A DNA stretch of 18,438 nt. Source: Parcubacteria group bacterium CG_4_9_14_0_2_um_filter_35_11 (GTDB lineage Bacteria; Patescibacteriota; Minisyncoccia; Minisyncoccales; GCA-002788555). Numbering within the stretch: position 1 is the stretch's first letter; every line of letters begins with the position of its first letter. The position numbers and the translations under genes were made by a program. The notes beneath the pieces were generated by a model that did no database searches, was not told where the DNA came from, and saw nothing but the letters and a program-made list of their open reading frames with translations. The stretch is from the NCBI GenBank assembly GCA_002788555.1, contig PFRL01000019.1:1-18438 (forward strand). The letters run 5' to 3'. Of this stretch, positions 1 through 7,868 are shown piece after piece.

Positions 1-709
1 ATAAATAATCTTCGATAATTTTTCTTAAAATTGCTCCCTTTGGATGCCATAAGGGAAGGCCAGCCCCAACTTCCTCATCAAAAGAAAACAACTCTAATTT
101 TTGGCCTAAAATTCGATGGTCTCTCTTCTCCGCCTCCTCCTCTTTTCTTAAATAATCTTTTAATTCTTCTTTTGTTTTGAAAGCCACCCCATAAATTCGA
201 GTAAGCATGGGATTTTTTTCATTTCCCCGCCAATAGGCACCAGCAATCTTTGTCAATTTAAAAGAATCTATTATTTCTTTTGCTTGCCCTGAATGAAATT
301 GAAGGGTTGATTTAACATGAGGACCCTTACAAAGGTCTAAAAATTGTCCAACCTGATAAGTTGAAACTTCTTTTTCACCCGATTTTTCCAATTCTTTTAT
401 CAACTCTAATTTATAAGGTTGATTTCTAAACAGTTCTTCTGTTTCTTTTATCCCTAAATTTTTCTTTCTAAATTCTAAATTCTTTTTTATAATTTCTCTC
501 ATTTTCTCTTCAATTTTTGGCAAATCTTCAGGAGCTATTCGCGTTATTCCGCGTTTCAATCCGCGTTGGTCCGCTTCTATACATTCAAAATCGTAATAAA
601 ATCCGTTTTCAATTGCTGGTCCGATGCCAAATTTTACCCCAGGATATAACTTCTGAACGGCATAAGCCAGAACATGGGAAAGCGAATGACGGATAGTTTC
701 AATTTTCAT
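1..709 (-). CDS. thrS: Threonyl-tRNA synthetase, N-terminal part (runs off the left edge)
   Basis: Attaches threonine to tRNA-Thr in the cytoplasm. I translated 236 codons on the minus strand. The protein opens [18 protein letters not shown], so the editing-domain HxxxH motif (H8, H12) lies almost at the N terminus; the second editing motif, LCKGPHV, follows, and the catalytic-domain entry ([11 protein letters not shown]) comes just before the edge. An in-frame TAA lies two codons upstream of the ATG, so the start is firm and the usual N-terminal TGS domain is absent. No good SD site is visible. The gene lies 117 bases downstream of dnaE on the same strand, and a palindrome fills most of that gap. 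The class II catalytic core and anticodon-binding domain lie outside the window. The identity is seen directly from family motifs. Confidence 0.95.
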   Translation of the reverse strand, partial: MKIETIRHSLSHVLAYAVQKLYPGVKFGIGPAIENGFYYDFECIEADQRGLKRGITRIAPEDLPKIEEKMREIIKKNLEFRKKNLGIKETEELFRNQPYKLELIKELEKSGEKEVSTYQVGQFLDLCKGPHVKSTLQFHSGQAKEIIDSFKLTKIAGAYWRGNEKNPMLTRIYGVAFKTKEELKDYLRKEEEAEKRDHRILGQKLELFSFDEEVGAGLPLWHPKGAILRKIIEDYL

Positions 710-728
710 AGATTACTACGAATTACCT

Positions 729-767
729 ACCCGCCATCAACTTCGCCTTGGGCGAATGGCAGGCGGG
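729..767. repeat. GC-rich palindromic repeat (CCCGCC...GGCGGG family)
   Basis: The outer arms CCCGCC (730-735) and GGCGGG (762-767) enclose a perfect inner hairpin, TTCGCC-TTG-GGCGAA (742-756). It stands out as GC-rich in AT-rich DNA between dnaE and thrS. Related elements lie inside rnhB, after tRNA-Asp and at the right edge. On the plus strand it is followed by GAGTTTTTAT, but no plus-strand gene needs a terminator here, so it is best called a dispersed palindrome. Confidence 0.75.
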
Positions 768-826
768 CGAGTTTTTATACAAATATACAAATTTGTAGAT
801 TCGTAACTGGATTTATGATTTGCAGC

Positions 827-3800
827 TTATTTAATTTCTTCTGCCTCTTCGCAAATAATTTTTAATTCTCCGTCTCTTTCAGAGACTCTTCCTTCAATTT
901 TCAGAATTTTATTCTCCCGGAACAAAAGAGATTTTTTTTCTAACATATCTGGGAAAACTAGAACTTCAATCTTCCCGCTTAAGTCCTCGACAGACAAAAA
1001 GAGCATAGTTTGACCTTGACGAGTTACAGTTTTTTGAATTCCCGAAATAATTCCAGCGATTCTAACCTGATTAGAAATTGAATCAGAAGAAAGATCTGCT
1101 ATTGAAAAAAGGTTTTTAGTTTTCTCTTTGAAATTTTCTAAAGGATGGGCAGAGACAAAGACGCCCAAAAGCTCTTTTTCCCAAATAATTTTCTCTTCTT
1201 CGGTTAAAGAATAAGGGCTATCTTTTAAAGTCAAGCCAGTCATGACCACTCTTTTATTCTCTTTTGGTAGGGAGTTATTATAAAATGAAAAAAGAGAAGC
1301 GTCACCATTTATTTTTTTCCTTTGGGATTCTCTTGCAAACTCAAGAATTTTCTCAAGGTTAAAAAGAAGCTTCCCTCTCTCTCCAAGCCTGTCAAGAGCC
1401 CCGGCTTTTATTAAACTTTCAATGGATTTTTTATTTAAGACTTCACTTGGTATCCTTTCAATAAAATCTTCAACCGATAAAAACTTTCCTCTATTTTTTC
1501 TCTCCTCAACAATTTTCTCAACAATATTGTGTCCAACGTTCTTTATAGCAGTTAAACCAAAACGAATAGTATGGTTATCAATAATAGTAAATTTGGAGAT
1601 ACTCTCATTAATATCGGGTGGTAGAACCTTGATTCCCATTGTTTTGGCCTCCTCAAGCAGGATTTTTAATCTATCGATATTTTTTTGTTCGCTATTCATT
1701 AAAACTGCCATAAATTCAATTGGAAAGTGAGCTTTAAGGTAGGCCGTTTGATAAGCAATCATGGCATAAGAAACACTATGGCTTTTATTAAAACCATACC
1801 CAGCAAATGGTAAAATCCAATTCCAGATTTTTTCGGCGGTTTCCGTCCCTATTTTGTTTTTCATCATACCTTTTATGAACTTTTCTTTCTGTTCCAAGAG
1901 CAAATGTCTAATTTTTTTACCGACAGCCTTCCTTAAAATATCTGCCTCGCCCAGAGAAAAACCGGCTAATTCTTGTGCAACCTTCATTAATTGTTCTTGG
2001 TAAATCATCACACCATAGGTATCTTTTAAAATAGGTTTTAGTTTTGGATGGAGGTATTCTATTTTCTTTCTTTTGTGTTTTCTTTGAATATATTCAGGGA
2101 TAAGTTCCATAGGACCGGGTCGGAATAAAGCAATCATTGCTACAATATCCTCAAATTTTGTCGGTCTTAATTCTTTCAAATATCGCTTCATTCCCTCAGA
2201 TTCTAATTGAAAAACTCCTGTTGTGTTGGCTCTTTGTAAGAGTTTGTAAGTTTCTTTATCGTCTAAGGTAAGCCTGGAAACATCAATCTCGATATTGTGG
2301 AGTTTTTTAATTAGCCTTAAAGCATCTTCAATAATGGTTAAGTTACGAAGTCCCAAAAAGTCCATTTTCAATAATCCCAAGTTTTCGATAGAGTGCATTT
2401 CATACTGGGTAATAATAGTTCGGTCATCTTGGGAGGCATGTTGAAGAGGAATAAGCTCTGCTAAGGGAGTGGGGGAGATGACAACGCCGCAGGCATGAGT
2501 TGAGGCATGGCGAGCAACTCCTTCAAGTTTTTTTCCAATCTCAATCATCTTTCTTGCTTTTGGTTCGCTTTCGTAGGCCTGACGAAATTCCCTAACTTTT
2601 AAAAGAGTGTCGTCCAGAGTTGAAAAGAGAGGGATCATTTTAGCGATTCTGTCACAATAACTGTACTGGTATCCCAGCGCTCTTCCAACATCTCTTACTA
2701 CTTGTCTGGCTGCCATTGTTCCAAAAGTAATAAGCCGCGCTACTTTCTCTTTTCCGTATTTTTCTGATACATAATTAATGACTTCATCCCTTCGAGTATC
2801 GGCAAAATCAAGGTCAATATCTGGAAGTCCAGCAATTCTCTCGGGATTTAAAAAGCGCTCAAAAAGGAGATTATATTTTAAGGGATCTACATCCGTAATA
2901 TTTAAAAGATAAGAAACTAAAGAACCAGCTACACTACCCCTACCAGGGCCCACCACAATTTTGTTCTTTTTTGCCCAATTAACAAAATCTTGAACTATCA
3001 AAAAATAAGAAGCAAAGCCAGTTTGTTTAATTACCGAGAGTTCGTACTCAAGTTTCCTTCTAATCTCTGGAGTTATATTTTGAAAACGTTCCTGAAGTCC
3101 GCTTTGGCAAAGTTCTTCTAGATACTCATCGGGTATTTTACCGTTGGGTACTTCAACACGGGGAAGTTTTACTTTCCCCAGTTCAAACTCGAAAGATATT
3201 TTATTAACTATTTTTTGCGTGTTTTCTATTGCTTCGGGCACGTCTTTGAAAAATCTTTCCATTTCTTCTTGAGAATGGAAAGAAAAATCATCCATTTTCA
3301 TCGTTAATCGTTCGGGATCGTTTGGATCGGCACTGGTGTTAATTAACATCAAAATATCTTGAGCTTCAGCATCTTTAGTTTTCAGATAATGGACATCATT
3401 TGTAGCTACAAGAGGTATTTCATTTTTTTTAGAAATGGAAATTAGGGCTCTATTAACTTTCTTCTGTTCTGGAATATGAGGATGGGGTTGAATTTCAAGA
3501 TAAAAATTGTCTCTGCCAAAGATTTCTCTATATTTTTGAGCTAACTTTTCTGCTTCATCAATTTTCCCTGCCAAAATTAACTTGGGAATTTTTCCTTGAA
3601 GACAGGCAGAAAGACCAATAAGACCATTTGAGTATTTTTTCAAGAGTCCTTCGTCAATGCGGGGCTTATAATAAAAACCCTCGAGCCAAGCTTTTGTGGT
3701 AAGCTTTACTAAATTTTGATAACCTTCAAAATTTCGAGCGAGGAGCACCAAGTGATATCTCTTACCATCAATATTCGGGCGACGCTGCTCCATTTTTTCA

Positions 3801-4015
3801 TAGGCTAGATAAACCTCCTCTCCGATAATTGGTTTAATCCCAAGGTTTTTCGCTTTTTGGTAAAATTCAATTGCTCCGTATAAAGCTCCGTGGTCAGTGA
3901 GGGCAACTGAATCCATTCCCAACTCTTTTGCTCGTTTTAAAAGCTCGTCAATTTTGGGAAGACCATCCAAGAGAGAGTACTGCGAGTGGACGTGAAGATG
4001 GGCAAATCCTGACAT
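827..4015 (-). CDS. dnaE: DNA polymerase III alpha subunit
   Basis: The replicative DNA polymerase catalytic subunit, 1062 residues, a complete family C enzyme of DnaE type. An N-terminal PHP domain shows HLHVHSQYSLLDG (about residues 7-19) and LTDHGALYG (about 39-47). The polymerase core has GPGRGSVAGS (about 356-365), the metal-binding PDIDLDF (D399 and D401) and the third acidic residue in KMDFLGLRN (D552). HACGVVIS, the helix-hairpin-helix region and a C-terminal OB-fold (roughly residues 975-1062) follow in normal order. No intein or inserted repeat was seen. The ATG at 4015 has no SD but lies about 38 bases after a good -10 box. thrS follows downstream on the same strand. Confidence 0.98.
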   Translation of the reverse strand: MSGFAHLHVHSQYSLLDGLPKIDELLKRAKELGMDSVALTDHGALYGAIEFYQKAKNLGIKPIIGEEVYLAYEKMEQRRPNIDGKRYHLVLLARNFEGYQNLVKLTTKAWLEGFYYKPRIDEGLLKKYSNGLIGLSACLQGKIPKLILAGKIDEAEKLAQKYREIFGRDNFYLEIQPHPHIPEQKKVNRALISISKKNEIPLVATNDVHYLKTKDAEAQDILMLINTSADPNDPERLTMKMDDFSFHSQEEMERFFKDVPEAIENTQKIVNKISFEFELGKVKLPRVEVPNGKIPDEYLEELCQSGLQERFQNITPEIRRKLEYELSVIKQTGFASYFLIVQDFVNWAKKNKIVVGPGRGSVAGSLVSYLLNITDVDPLKYNLLFERFLNPERIAGLPDIDLDFADTRRDEVINYVSEKYGKEKVARLITFGTMAARQVVRDVGRALGYQYSYCDRIAKMIPLFSTLDDTLLKVREFRQAYESEPKARKMIEIGKKLEGVARHASTHACGVVISPTPLAELIPLQHASQDDRTIITQYEMHSIENLGLLKMDFLGLRNLTIIEDALRLIKKLHNIEIDVSRLTLDDKETYKLLQRANTTGVFQLESEGMKRYLKELRPTKFEDIVAMIALFRPGPMELIPEYIQRKHKRKKIEYLHPKLKPILKDTYGVMIYQEQLMKVAQELAGFSLGEADILRKAVGKKIRHLLLEQKEKFIKGMMKNKIGTETAEKIWNWILPFAGYGFNKSHSVSYAMIAYQTAYLKAHFPIEFMAVLMNSEQKNIDRLKILLEEAKTMGIKVLPPDINESISKFTIIDNHTIRFGLTAIKNVGHNIVEKIVEERKNRGKFLSVEDFIERIPSEVLNKKSIESLIKAGALDRLGERGKLLFNLEKILEFARESQRKKINGDASLFSFYNNSLPKENKRVVMTGLTLKDSPYSLTEEEKIIWEKELLGVFVSAHPLENFKEKTKNLFSIADLSSDSISNQVRIAGIISGIQKTVTRQGQTMLFLSVEDLSGKIEVLVFPDMLEKKSLLFRENKILKIEGRVSERDGELKIICEEAEEIK

Positions 4016-4053
4016 AAAATAAATTTTTTTAAAAAAATAAGCTCTTGTTTAAT

Positions 4054-4082
4054 ATAATAATATTCTACTCTTCTTTTTACAA
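4054..4082 (-). promoter_or_regulatory. Predicted sigma-70 promoter for dnaE
   Basis: Read on the minus strand, TTGTAA (4082-4077) and TATTAT (4059-4054) are separated by exactly 17 bases. They lie between the terminator of the upstream gene and the dnaE ATG at 4015. This suggests that dnaE is transcribed independently. Seen by eye only. Confidence 0.6.
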
Positions 4083-4087
4083 GAGTT

Positions 4088-4124
4088 AAAAATTAAAAAG
4101 AGCTGGGATATCACGAATCCCAGC
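4088..4124 (-). terminator. Intrinsic terminator after the 4127-5272 gene
   Basis: On the minus strand GCTGGGAT and ATCCCAGC form a perfect 8-bp stem (4124-4117 with 4109-4102) around a 7-base loop, followed by TCTTTTTAATTTTT. It begins two bases after the stop codon at 4127-4129, so termination is tightly coupled to the end of that gene. Confidence 0.88.
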
Positions 4125-4126
4125 AC

Positions 4127-4156
4127 TTAGGTTTGGACGAGAGTAGACACTTCCAT
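4127..4156 (-). CDS. In-frame nine-codon mini-ORF (MEVSTLVQT) with a perfect SD
   Basis: Within the last codons of the large minus-strand gene, AAGGAGGTGA (4170-4161), a perfect 10-base match to the canonical SD, stands 4 bases before an ATG (4156-4154). From there the frame is the same as the large gene and runs nine codons (MEVSTLVQT) to TAA, just before the terminator. It may be a translated nonapeptide, a separate C-terminal product, or the truncated start of a lost downstream gene. The SD and ATG are seen directly; expression is inferred. Confidence 0.35.
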   Translation of the reverse strand: MEVSTLVQT

Positions 4157-5272
4157 ATTGTCACCTCCTTTTAGCGCAGACTCTTCAATTTCTTTTTCTC
4201 TCTCAAGATTCTCAAGTTCCCTTTCCAGTTCTAGCACCTTATTTCTAAGAAATTCCAGCCGGTTTTTCTTCCAAGTAGGTCCTGGCCAATACCTCTCTTG
4301 CTTCTCTTCTTTTTTGAGTTCTCTTTCTATCTTTCGGATTTCTTTCTTACCCTTTTTGATTGCTTCTTTGATTGCTTCCTTCCTGATTATATTTGATTTA
4401 GTTCTCTCTTTGACTTCTAATGCCTCGTCGAAACTTATTGGCGAGCGCAAAAAGTGTTGATTTATCCAATTCCGCACTTTTTCTGGGTCTTCTATTGTGA
4501 CCAGGCCCGCATTTTGCTCTAGGTGGTTCAATTGCTCCCTCGTAAGGTCTTCCCTGATAATCCACATTTTATTACTGATATCTCTTTTCACTTCTGGGGA
4601 ATCAGTGTATTTCGAGAATTCGTAATAATGTTCTGCTTGGCTTTGCGGTTTTTCCCTCGCTATTTTTGGATAGATTTCTTGCCAGGCAACTTCAGCTAAC
4701 GGTGGTATCATTTCTATTATATATTCGCCATCTTCGATGCTAATGCCCTTTTTGCGATGTTTCTCAAAAACCTCTCTTTGGAGCAGTCCTTCCAGTTCTT
4801 CTTCAAGAACAAGAAGGTCGTCAGTAGTAGGGTTCTGAGATAGGACTGTTTCGGCCGCCCATTCTTTCTCCGAATTAACCTTCCGGACAATGTCCAAAAG
4901 GACATAGTTGGGAATAGCTTTTGCCTGAGAATGATATCTCCTGACAGCTTTGGTTAGCTTTGATTGAGAATCTATCTCTCTAAGAATAATAATTAAGGCC
5001 CGTTCGGTCAAAAGTCCTTTCTCTATTATGATGTCGGCTACTTGGTTTTTTAGTTCTGACACTTCTTTTTCATCTTTGGGCCAGGAAGGTTTTAGACTTT
5101 CCAGAATTTCTAGGAGATAAGTTCTCTCTTGCTCCGGGCTAAAGGTTTTTTTGGTAAGGCGCTTGAGAAACTCTTTAGATGCCTCTAGTCCCAACTTGCC
5201 ACCTCTACGGATAGTCCTTAGTAAGTCCTCGTCTTTCATAGTCGGCATTTTTCCGGTAATTTCCCTTTCCAA
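4127..5272 (-). CDS. Uncharacterised helical protein with C-terminal coiled coil
   Basis: I do not recognise a family. The 381-residue product has no signal peptide or membrane segment and looks fully alpha-helical. The first two thirds read like irregular helical repeats, for example LLEILESLKPSW and LIIILREIDSQS. The last ~80 residues are a highly charged Lys/Glu/Arg coiled coil broken by a WPGPTWKKNR turn. A start at 5287 (TTG) is possible, but GGGAGGTGA at 5284-5276 is an excellent SD with ideal spacing to TTG at 5272, so I chose 5272. The gene is monocistronic, with a consensus promoter upstream and an intrinsic terminator immediately after. Its strong SD contrasts with most neighbours, suggesting high translation. 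Its function is unknown; a scaffold or RNA/protein-binding role is only a guess. Confidence 0.8.
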   Translation of the reverse strand: MEREITGKMPTMKDEDLLRTIRRGGKLGLEASKEFLKRLTKKTFSPEQERTYLLEILESLKPSWPKDEKEVSELKNQVADIIIEKGLLTERALIIILREIDSQSKLTKAVRRYHSQAKAIPNYVLLDIVRKVNSEKEWAAETVLSQNPTTDDLLVLEEELEGLLQREVFEKHRKKGISIEDGEYIIEMIPPLAEVAWQEIYPKIAREKPQSQAEHYYEFSKYTDSPEVKRDISNKMWIIREDLTREQLNHLEQNAGLVTIEDPEKVRNWINQHFLRSPISFDEALEVKERTKSNIIRKEAIKEAIKKGKKEIRKIERELKKEEKQERYWPGPTWKKNRLEFLRNKVLELERELENLEREKEIEESALKGGDNMEVSTLVQT

Positions 5273-5306
5273 TTTTTCACCTCCCAAACGTTAATCTACT
5301 CTTAAA

Positions 5307-5335
5307 ATTATCCTAAATTTCTTCACTTTTGTCAA
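5307..5335 (-). promoter_or_regulatory. Consensus promoter for the 4127-5272 gene
   Basis: On the minus strand, TTGACA (5335-5330) is separated by exactly 17 bases from GATAAT (5312-5307). The predicted transcription start is near 5300, about 15 bases before the SD. The -35 is perfect and the -10 nearly so. It sits in the gap between this gene and the divergent rnhB. Confidence 0.75.
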
Positions 5336-5407
5336 TATTTACTCTTATCTGACCTTAACCCTCATTAATTCTAAAAAAATCTTGAGCTCTTGATTTTCTC
5401 TTTGATT

Positions 5408-5413
5408 TATAAT
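5408..5413 (+). promoter_or_regulatory. Possible -10 box for rnhB
   Basis: A perfect TATAAT lies 24 bases before the chosen rnhB ATG at 5438. No convincing -35 stands at 16-18 bases; TTGAGC at 5382-5387 is 20 bases away. Plausible but weak. Confidence 0.35.
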
Positions 5414-5437
5414 TTAATTTTAAATAAATTCTTTTTT

Positions 5438-6109
5438 ATGTTTCCAAGTTTTCGGGAAGAACAAAAACTTCAAAAAAAAGGATACAAAATAATCGCCGGA
5501 ATAGATGAAGCAGGTCGAGGAGCATTAGCTGGACCGGTGGTAGCCGCCGCTGTTTTATTAAAGAAAAACCCGAAATTTAAGATTAAATCTGCTGGCTCTT
5601 TTTTAAAGGAAATAAAAGATTCAAAGCAACTCTCTCCTCAAAAACGAGAGAAACTTTATCGACTTCTAACCGGAAGTGTGAATATAGAGTGGGGGATAGG
5701 TAGGACATCAGAAAGAATTATTGATAAAATCAATATTTTGGAAGCTACGAAATTAGCGATGACAAGGGCAACAAGAAATTTAGAAAAAAAGGCAAGGAGA
5801 AAAATTGGATTCCTTATTTTAGATGGAAATTTTACCTTGCCCGCCGAAGCTTTAGCGAAGGCGGGAATAAATTCAAATATTCCCCAAAAACCAATAAAAA
5901 AAGCGGACGCAAAAGTCTTATCTTGCGCCTGCGCTTCTATCTTAGCAAAAGTCACTCGAGATAGATTAATGAAAAAAGAAGATAAAAAGTATCCTGAATA
6001 TAAATTCTCAAAACACAAGGGTTATGGAACAAATTTCCATTTTAGAATTTTAAAGAAATACGGCCCTTGTAAAATTCATAGAAAAAGTTTTCGCCCAGTT
6101 AGAAAATAA
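5438..6109 (+). CDS. rnhB: Ribonuclease HII
   Basis: Cleaves the RNA strand of RNA-DNA hybrids, removing misinserted ribonucleotides from DNA. The 223-residue protein has IAGIDEAGRGALAGPVV (catalytic D23, E24), DSKQLSP, LDGN (D129), KKADAKV (D157) and ASILAKVTRD, the full set of acidic active-site residues. I chose the ATG at 5438, followed by MFPSFREEQ; a TTG at 5390 would add 16 hydrophobic residues of doubtful value. The oddity is about twelve extra residues, PAEALAKAG onward from residue 135, between the DGN and KAD motifs. They are encoded by a palindromic repeat in the reading frame. All catalytic motifs flank the insert intact, so the enzyme is probably active. It is divergent from the unknown gene at 4127-5272 and precedes the rpmF-nusB-rnc-rpsP group. 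Confidence 0.95.
   Translation: MFPSFREEQKLQKKGYKIIAGIDEAGRGALAGPVVAAAVLLKKNPKFKIKSAGSFLKEIKDSKQLSPQKREKLYRLLTGSVNIEWGIGRTSERIIDKINILEATKLAMTRATRNLEKKARRKIGFLILDGNFTLPAEALAKAGINSNIPQKPIKKADAKVLSCACASILAKVTRDRLMKKEDKKYPEYKFSKHKGYGTNFHFRILKKYGPCKIHRKSFRPVRK
5840..5865. repeat. Palindromic repeat embedded in the rnhB reading frame
   Basis: The arms CCCGCC (5840-5845) and GGCGGG (5860-5865) enclose GAAGCTTTAGCGAA. The minus-strand sequence matches the partial element at the right edge of the window (18419-18438). In rnhB it stays in frame and encodes PAEALAKAG. This resembles the behaviour of the Rickettsia palindromic elements found inside genes, by analogy only. Confidence 0.8.
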
Positions 6110-6118
6110 TGTAAAATC

Positions 6119-6171
6119 TCAGAAAAATATCAAACAATGATTTAGAATTTGTATTTTCAATATTTTTCTGA
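6119..6171. repeat. 12-bp inverted repeat upstream of rpmF
   Basis: TCAGAAAAATAT (6119-6130) is perfectly inverted as ATATTTTTCTGA (6160-6171), with 29 bases between. The right arm lies in the spacer of the predicted rpmF promoter. It could be the rnhB terminator hairpin, a protein-binding site or a cruciform. Confidence 0.55.
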
Positions 6172-6177
6172 TAAGAT
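6149..6177 (+). promoter_or_regulatory. Predicted promoter for rpmF
   Basis: TTGTAT (6149-6154) and TAAGAT (6172-6177) have a 17-base spacer. The expected transcript starts near 6184, giving a leader of only about 13 bases before the rpmF ATG at 6197, with no SD. Confidence 0.5.
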
Positions 6178-6196
6178 TTATATTTACTGAACACCT

Positions 6197-6490
6197 ATGA
6201 CTGCTCCTAAGCAACGTCATACTAAATCAAGGAGAAATAAAAGAAGGCAACGTTTTGAATTAAAACGCCAAATCTTTTCGATTTGTCCAAAATGTAAAAA
6301 TCCTATTTTGCCTCATCATATGTGCCAAAATTGCGGATATTATCAGGGCAGAGAAATTATCGATGTTTTAGCCAAGCTTGAGAAAAAAGAAAGAAAGCAA
6401 AAAGAAAAAGAAATCGCCAAGGCAGAGAAAGAAAAAGGAGCTAAAAAAGAAAAACCATTAACGATGGAAGAACTTTCAAAAAAACCATAA
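6197..6490 (+). CDS. rpmF: 50S ribosomal protein L32 with extended C terminus
   Basis: A structural protein of the large ribosomal subunit. The N-terminal half is classic L32: MTAPKQRHTKSRRNKRRQRF, then a zinc ribbon with C30-x2-C33 and C43-x2-C46. Standard bacterial L32 is about 55-60 residues; this one is 97, because roughly 45 Lys/Glu-rich residues follow the zinc ribbon (EKKERKQKEKE and similar). A charged tail like this also occurs on S16 nearby, suggesting a lineage trait. It has its own promoter in front and a strong terminator behind, so it may be transcribed alone as well as with its neighbours. Confidence 0.93.
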   Translation: MTAPKQRHTKSRRNKRRQRFELKRQIFSICPKCKNPILPHHMCQNCGYYQGREIIDVLAKLEKKERKQKEKEIAKAEKEKGAKKEKPLTMEELSKKP

Positions 6491-6492
6491 AA

Positions 6493-6592
6493 TTGTGATT
6501 TTAAGATCTCTAAAGTCACAAGGCCAATTTTGGAGAAAGTAGGTCTGGGAAGAGCCACTCACTTTTATGGATAAAAGTGAGTGTGATTTTTC
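6493..6592 (+). terminator. Two hairpins after rpmF, the second an intrinsic terminator
   Basis: The first hairpin pairs GTGATTTTA with TAAAGTCAC (6493-6517; one wobble pair). The second is a perfect 12-bp stem, CACTCACTTTTA (6556-6567) with TAAAAGTGAGTG (6572-6583), loop TGGA, followed by TGATTTTTC. The second is a convincing Rho-independent terminator between rpmF and nusB, only 12 bases before the nusB ATG. Confidence 0.82.
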
Positions 6593-6604
6593 AGACAAAA
6601 TTAT

Positions 6605-7066
6605 ATGGCTTATCGTCACCTTTCGCGCTCTATCGCAATGCAGTCTTTATACGAAAGAGATTTTAGAAATTTGTCGGAAAAAGAATTAGGAGAAGTTGTC
6701 GAGAGAAATATTAGAGAATTCGGACCAGGCATGGAAGATACAGATTTTTCCAAGAAGATAGTTTCAGGCGTTATTAAAAACTTGAAAAATATTGATACGA
6801 TTATAGAAAAATCTGCTCCAAAATTCTCTCTTCAGCAAATTAACATTATTGATAGAAACATTCTAAGGATTGGTGTTTACGAATTACTTTATGCCGACAA
6901 GGAAGAAGTGCCCCCGAAAGTAGCAATTAATGAAGCAGTGGAGTTAGCAAAAAATTTCAGTGGCGAGACATCGAGAAAATTTGTTAATGGAGTACTCGGG
7001 ACAGTATTTAATATAATAAAAGAAAGTGAGAACAAAGATAAAGCAAAAACTAAAGATGACAAGTGA
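6605..7066 (+). CDS. nusB: Transcription antitermination / rRNA processing protein NusB
   Basis: NusB binds boxA RNA with S10 and promotes rRNA transcription and maturation. The 153-residue product begins [20 protein letters not shown], the standard N-terminal helix. It continues with [21 protein letters not shown] and [32 protein letters not shown], the conserved C-terminal part of the NusB/RsmB fold. The length is normal, with a short Lys-rich tail. No SD is visible. Its 3' end overlaps the probable rnc start by 11 bases, consistent with co-transcription of two rRNA-processing genes. Confidence 0.95.
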   Translation: MAYRHLSRSIAMQSLYERDFRNLSEKELGEVVERNIREFGPGMEDTDFSKKIVSGVIKNLKNIDTIIEKSAPKFSLQQINIIDRNILRIGVYELLYADKEEVPPKVAINEAVELAKNFSGETSRKFVNGVLGTVFNIIKESENKDKAKTKDDK

Positions 7067-7814
7067 TTCGAAAATTATGAAAAATAAACATAATTTTTCT
7101 GATAAGAATTTTTCAGGGAAAGACCCGAAGGGATTAGAGAATATTTTGGAAGTTTCTTTTAAAAATCAGAATTTATTTCAGGAAGCCCTTATTCACCGAT
7201 CTTATCTAAACGAGCACCCCGAATGTTCTCTAAAGCATAACGAAAGATTGGAGTTTTTAGGAGATAGCGTCTTGGAACTTTTGGTGAGTGAATATTTATA
7301 CAAAGAATTTCAAAGACCAGAAGGAGAGATGACAAATCTTCGTGCTGCTTTGGTGAATTCTGAAACATTGGGCGAAATTGCCAAAAAATTAAAAATAGAA
7401 GATTACTTGTTTCTTTCCAAGGGAGAGGCAAAAGATACGGGGAGAGCGAGAACAGTTCTTTTGGCAAATGCACTCGAGGCAATCATTGGAGCAATTTATC
7501 TTGACAAAGGACTAACTGAAGCAAGCAGATTTGTTAGAAAGAATATTCTTTCGGCTTTACCGGATATTCTTAAAAAGGAAATTATTAAAGACTCAAAAAC
7601 CCAATTTCAAGAAATAAGCCAGGAGAGATTCCGAGTTACCCCCCGTTATGAGGTTTTAAAAGAATGGGGACCAGACCATGCCAAGAGATTTTTAGTAGGA
7701 TTGTATTTAAATAAAACGATAATGGCCCAAGGGCAAGGCTTCTCAAAACAAGAAGCAGAAGAGGCAGCAGCCAGGAAAGCTCTCCAGGCCTTAAATTCTA
7801 ATACGAAATTATAA
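7056..7814 (+). CDS. rnc: Ribonuclease III
   Basis: A double-strand-specific endoribonuclease that processes rRNA precursors. From the ATG at 7056 it has 252 residues; ATG 7077 is an equally plausible start, and a GTG at 7026 would overlap nusB by 41 bases. The catalytic domain carries the signature [16 protein letters not shown] (E66, D70 in this numbering) and [18 protein letters not shown]. In the latter the position usually held by the metal-binding Asp (D114 in E. coli) is Asn138, while the following Glu (E141) is kept. A double-stranded RNA binding domain covers about residues 180-247 and ends in [14 protein letters not shown]. It lies between nusB and rpsP in a tight same-strand group. 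Confidence 0.95.
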   Translation: MTSDSKIMKNKHNFSDKNFSGKDPKGLENILEVSFKNQNLFQEALIHRSYLNEHPECSLKHNERLEFLGDSVLELLVSEYLYKEFQRPEGEMTNLRAALVNSETLGEIAKKLKIEDYLFLSKGEAKDTGRARTVLLANALEAIIGAIYLDKGLTEASRFVRKNILSALPDILKKEIIKDSKTQFQEISQERFRVTPRYEVLKEWGPDHAKRFLVGLYLNKTIMAQGQGFSKQEAEEAAARKALQALNSNTKL

Positions 7815-7868
7815 ATAGCCAACAAATATTATTTTTTAATAACTAAAATTTAAAATAGTTTTAAACTT

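Noticed and set aside
674..865. A 63-codon plus-strand frame spanning the thrS-dnaE gap
   Set aside because: Crosses the palindrome and both genes' ends antisense, with no SD or family signal.
5656..6018. A 120-codon minus-strand frame inside rnhB
   Set aside because: Antisense shadow of a gene with all RNase HII motifs.
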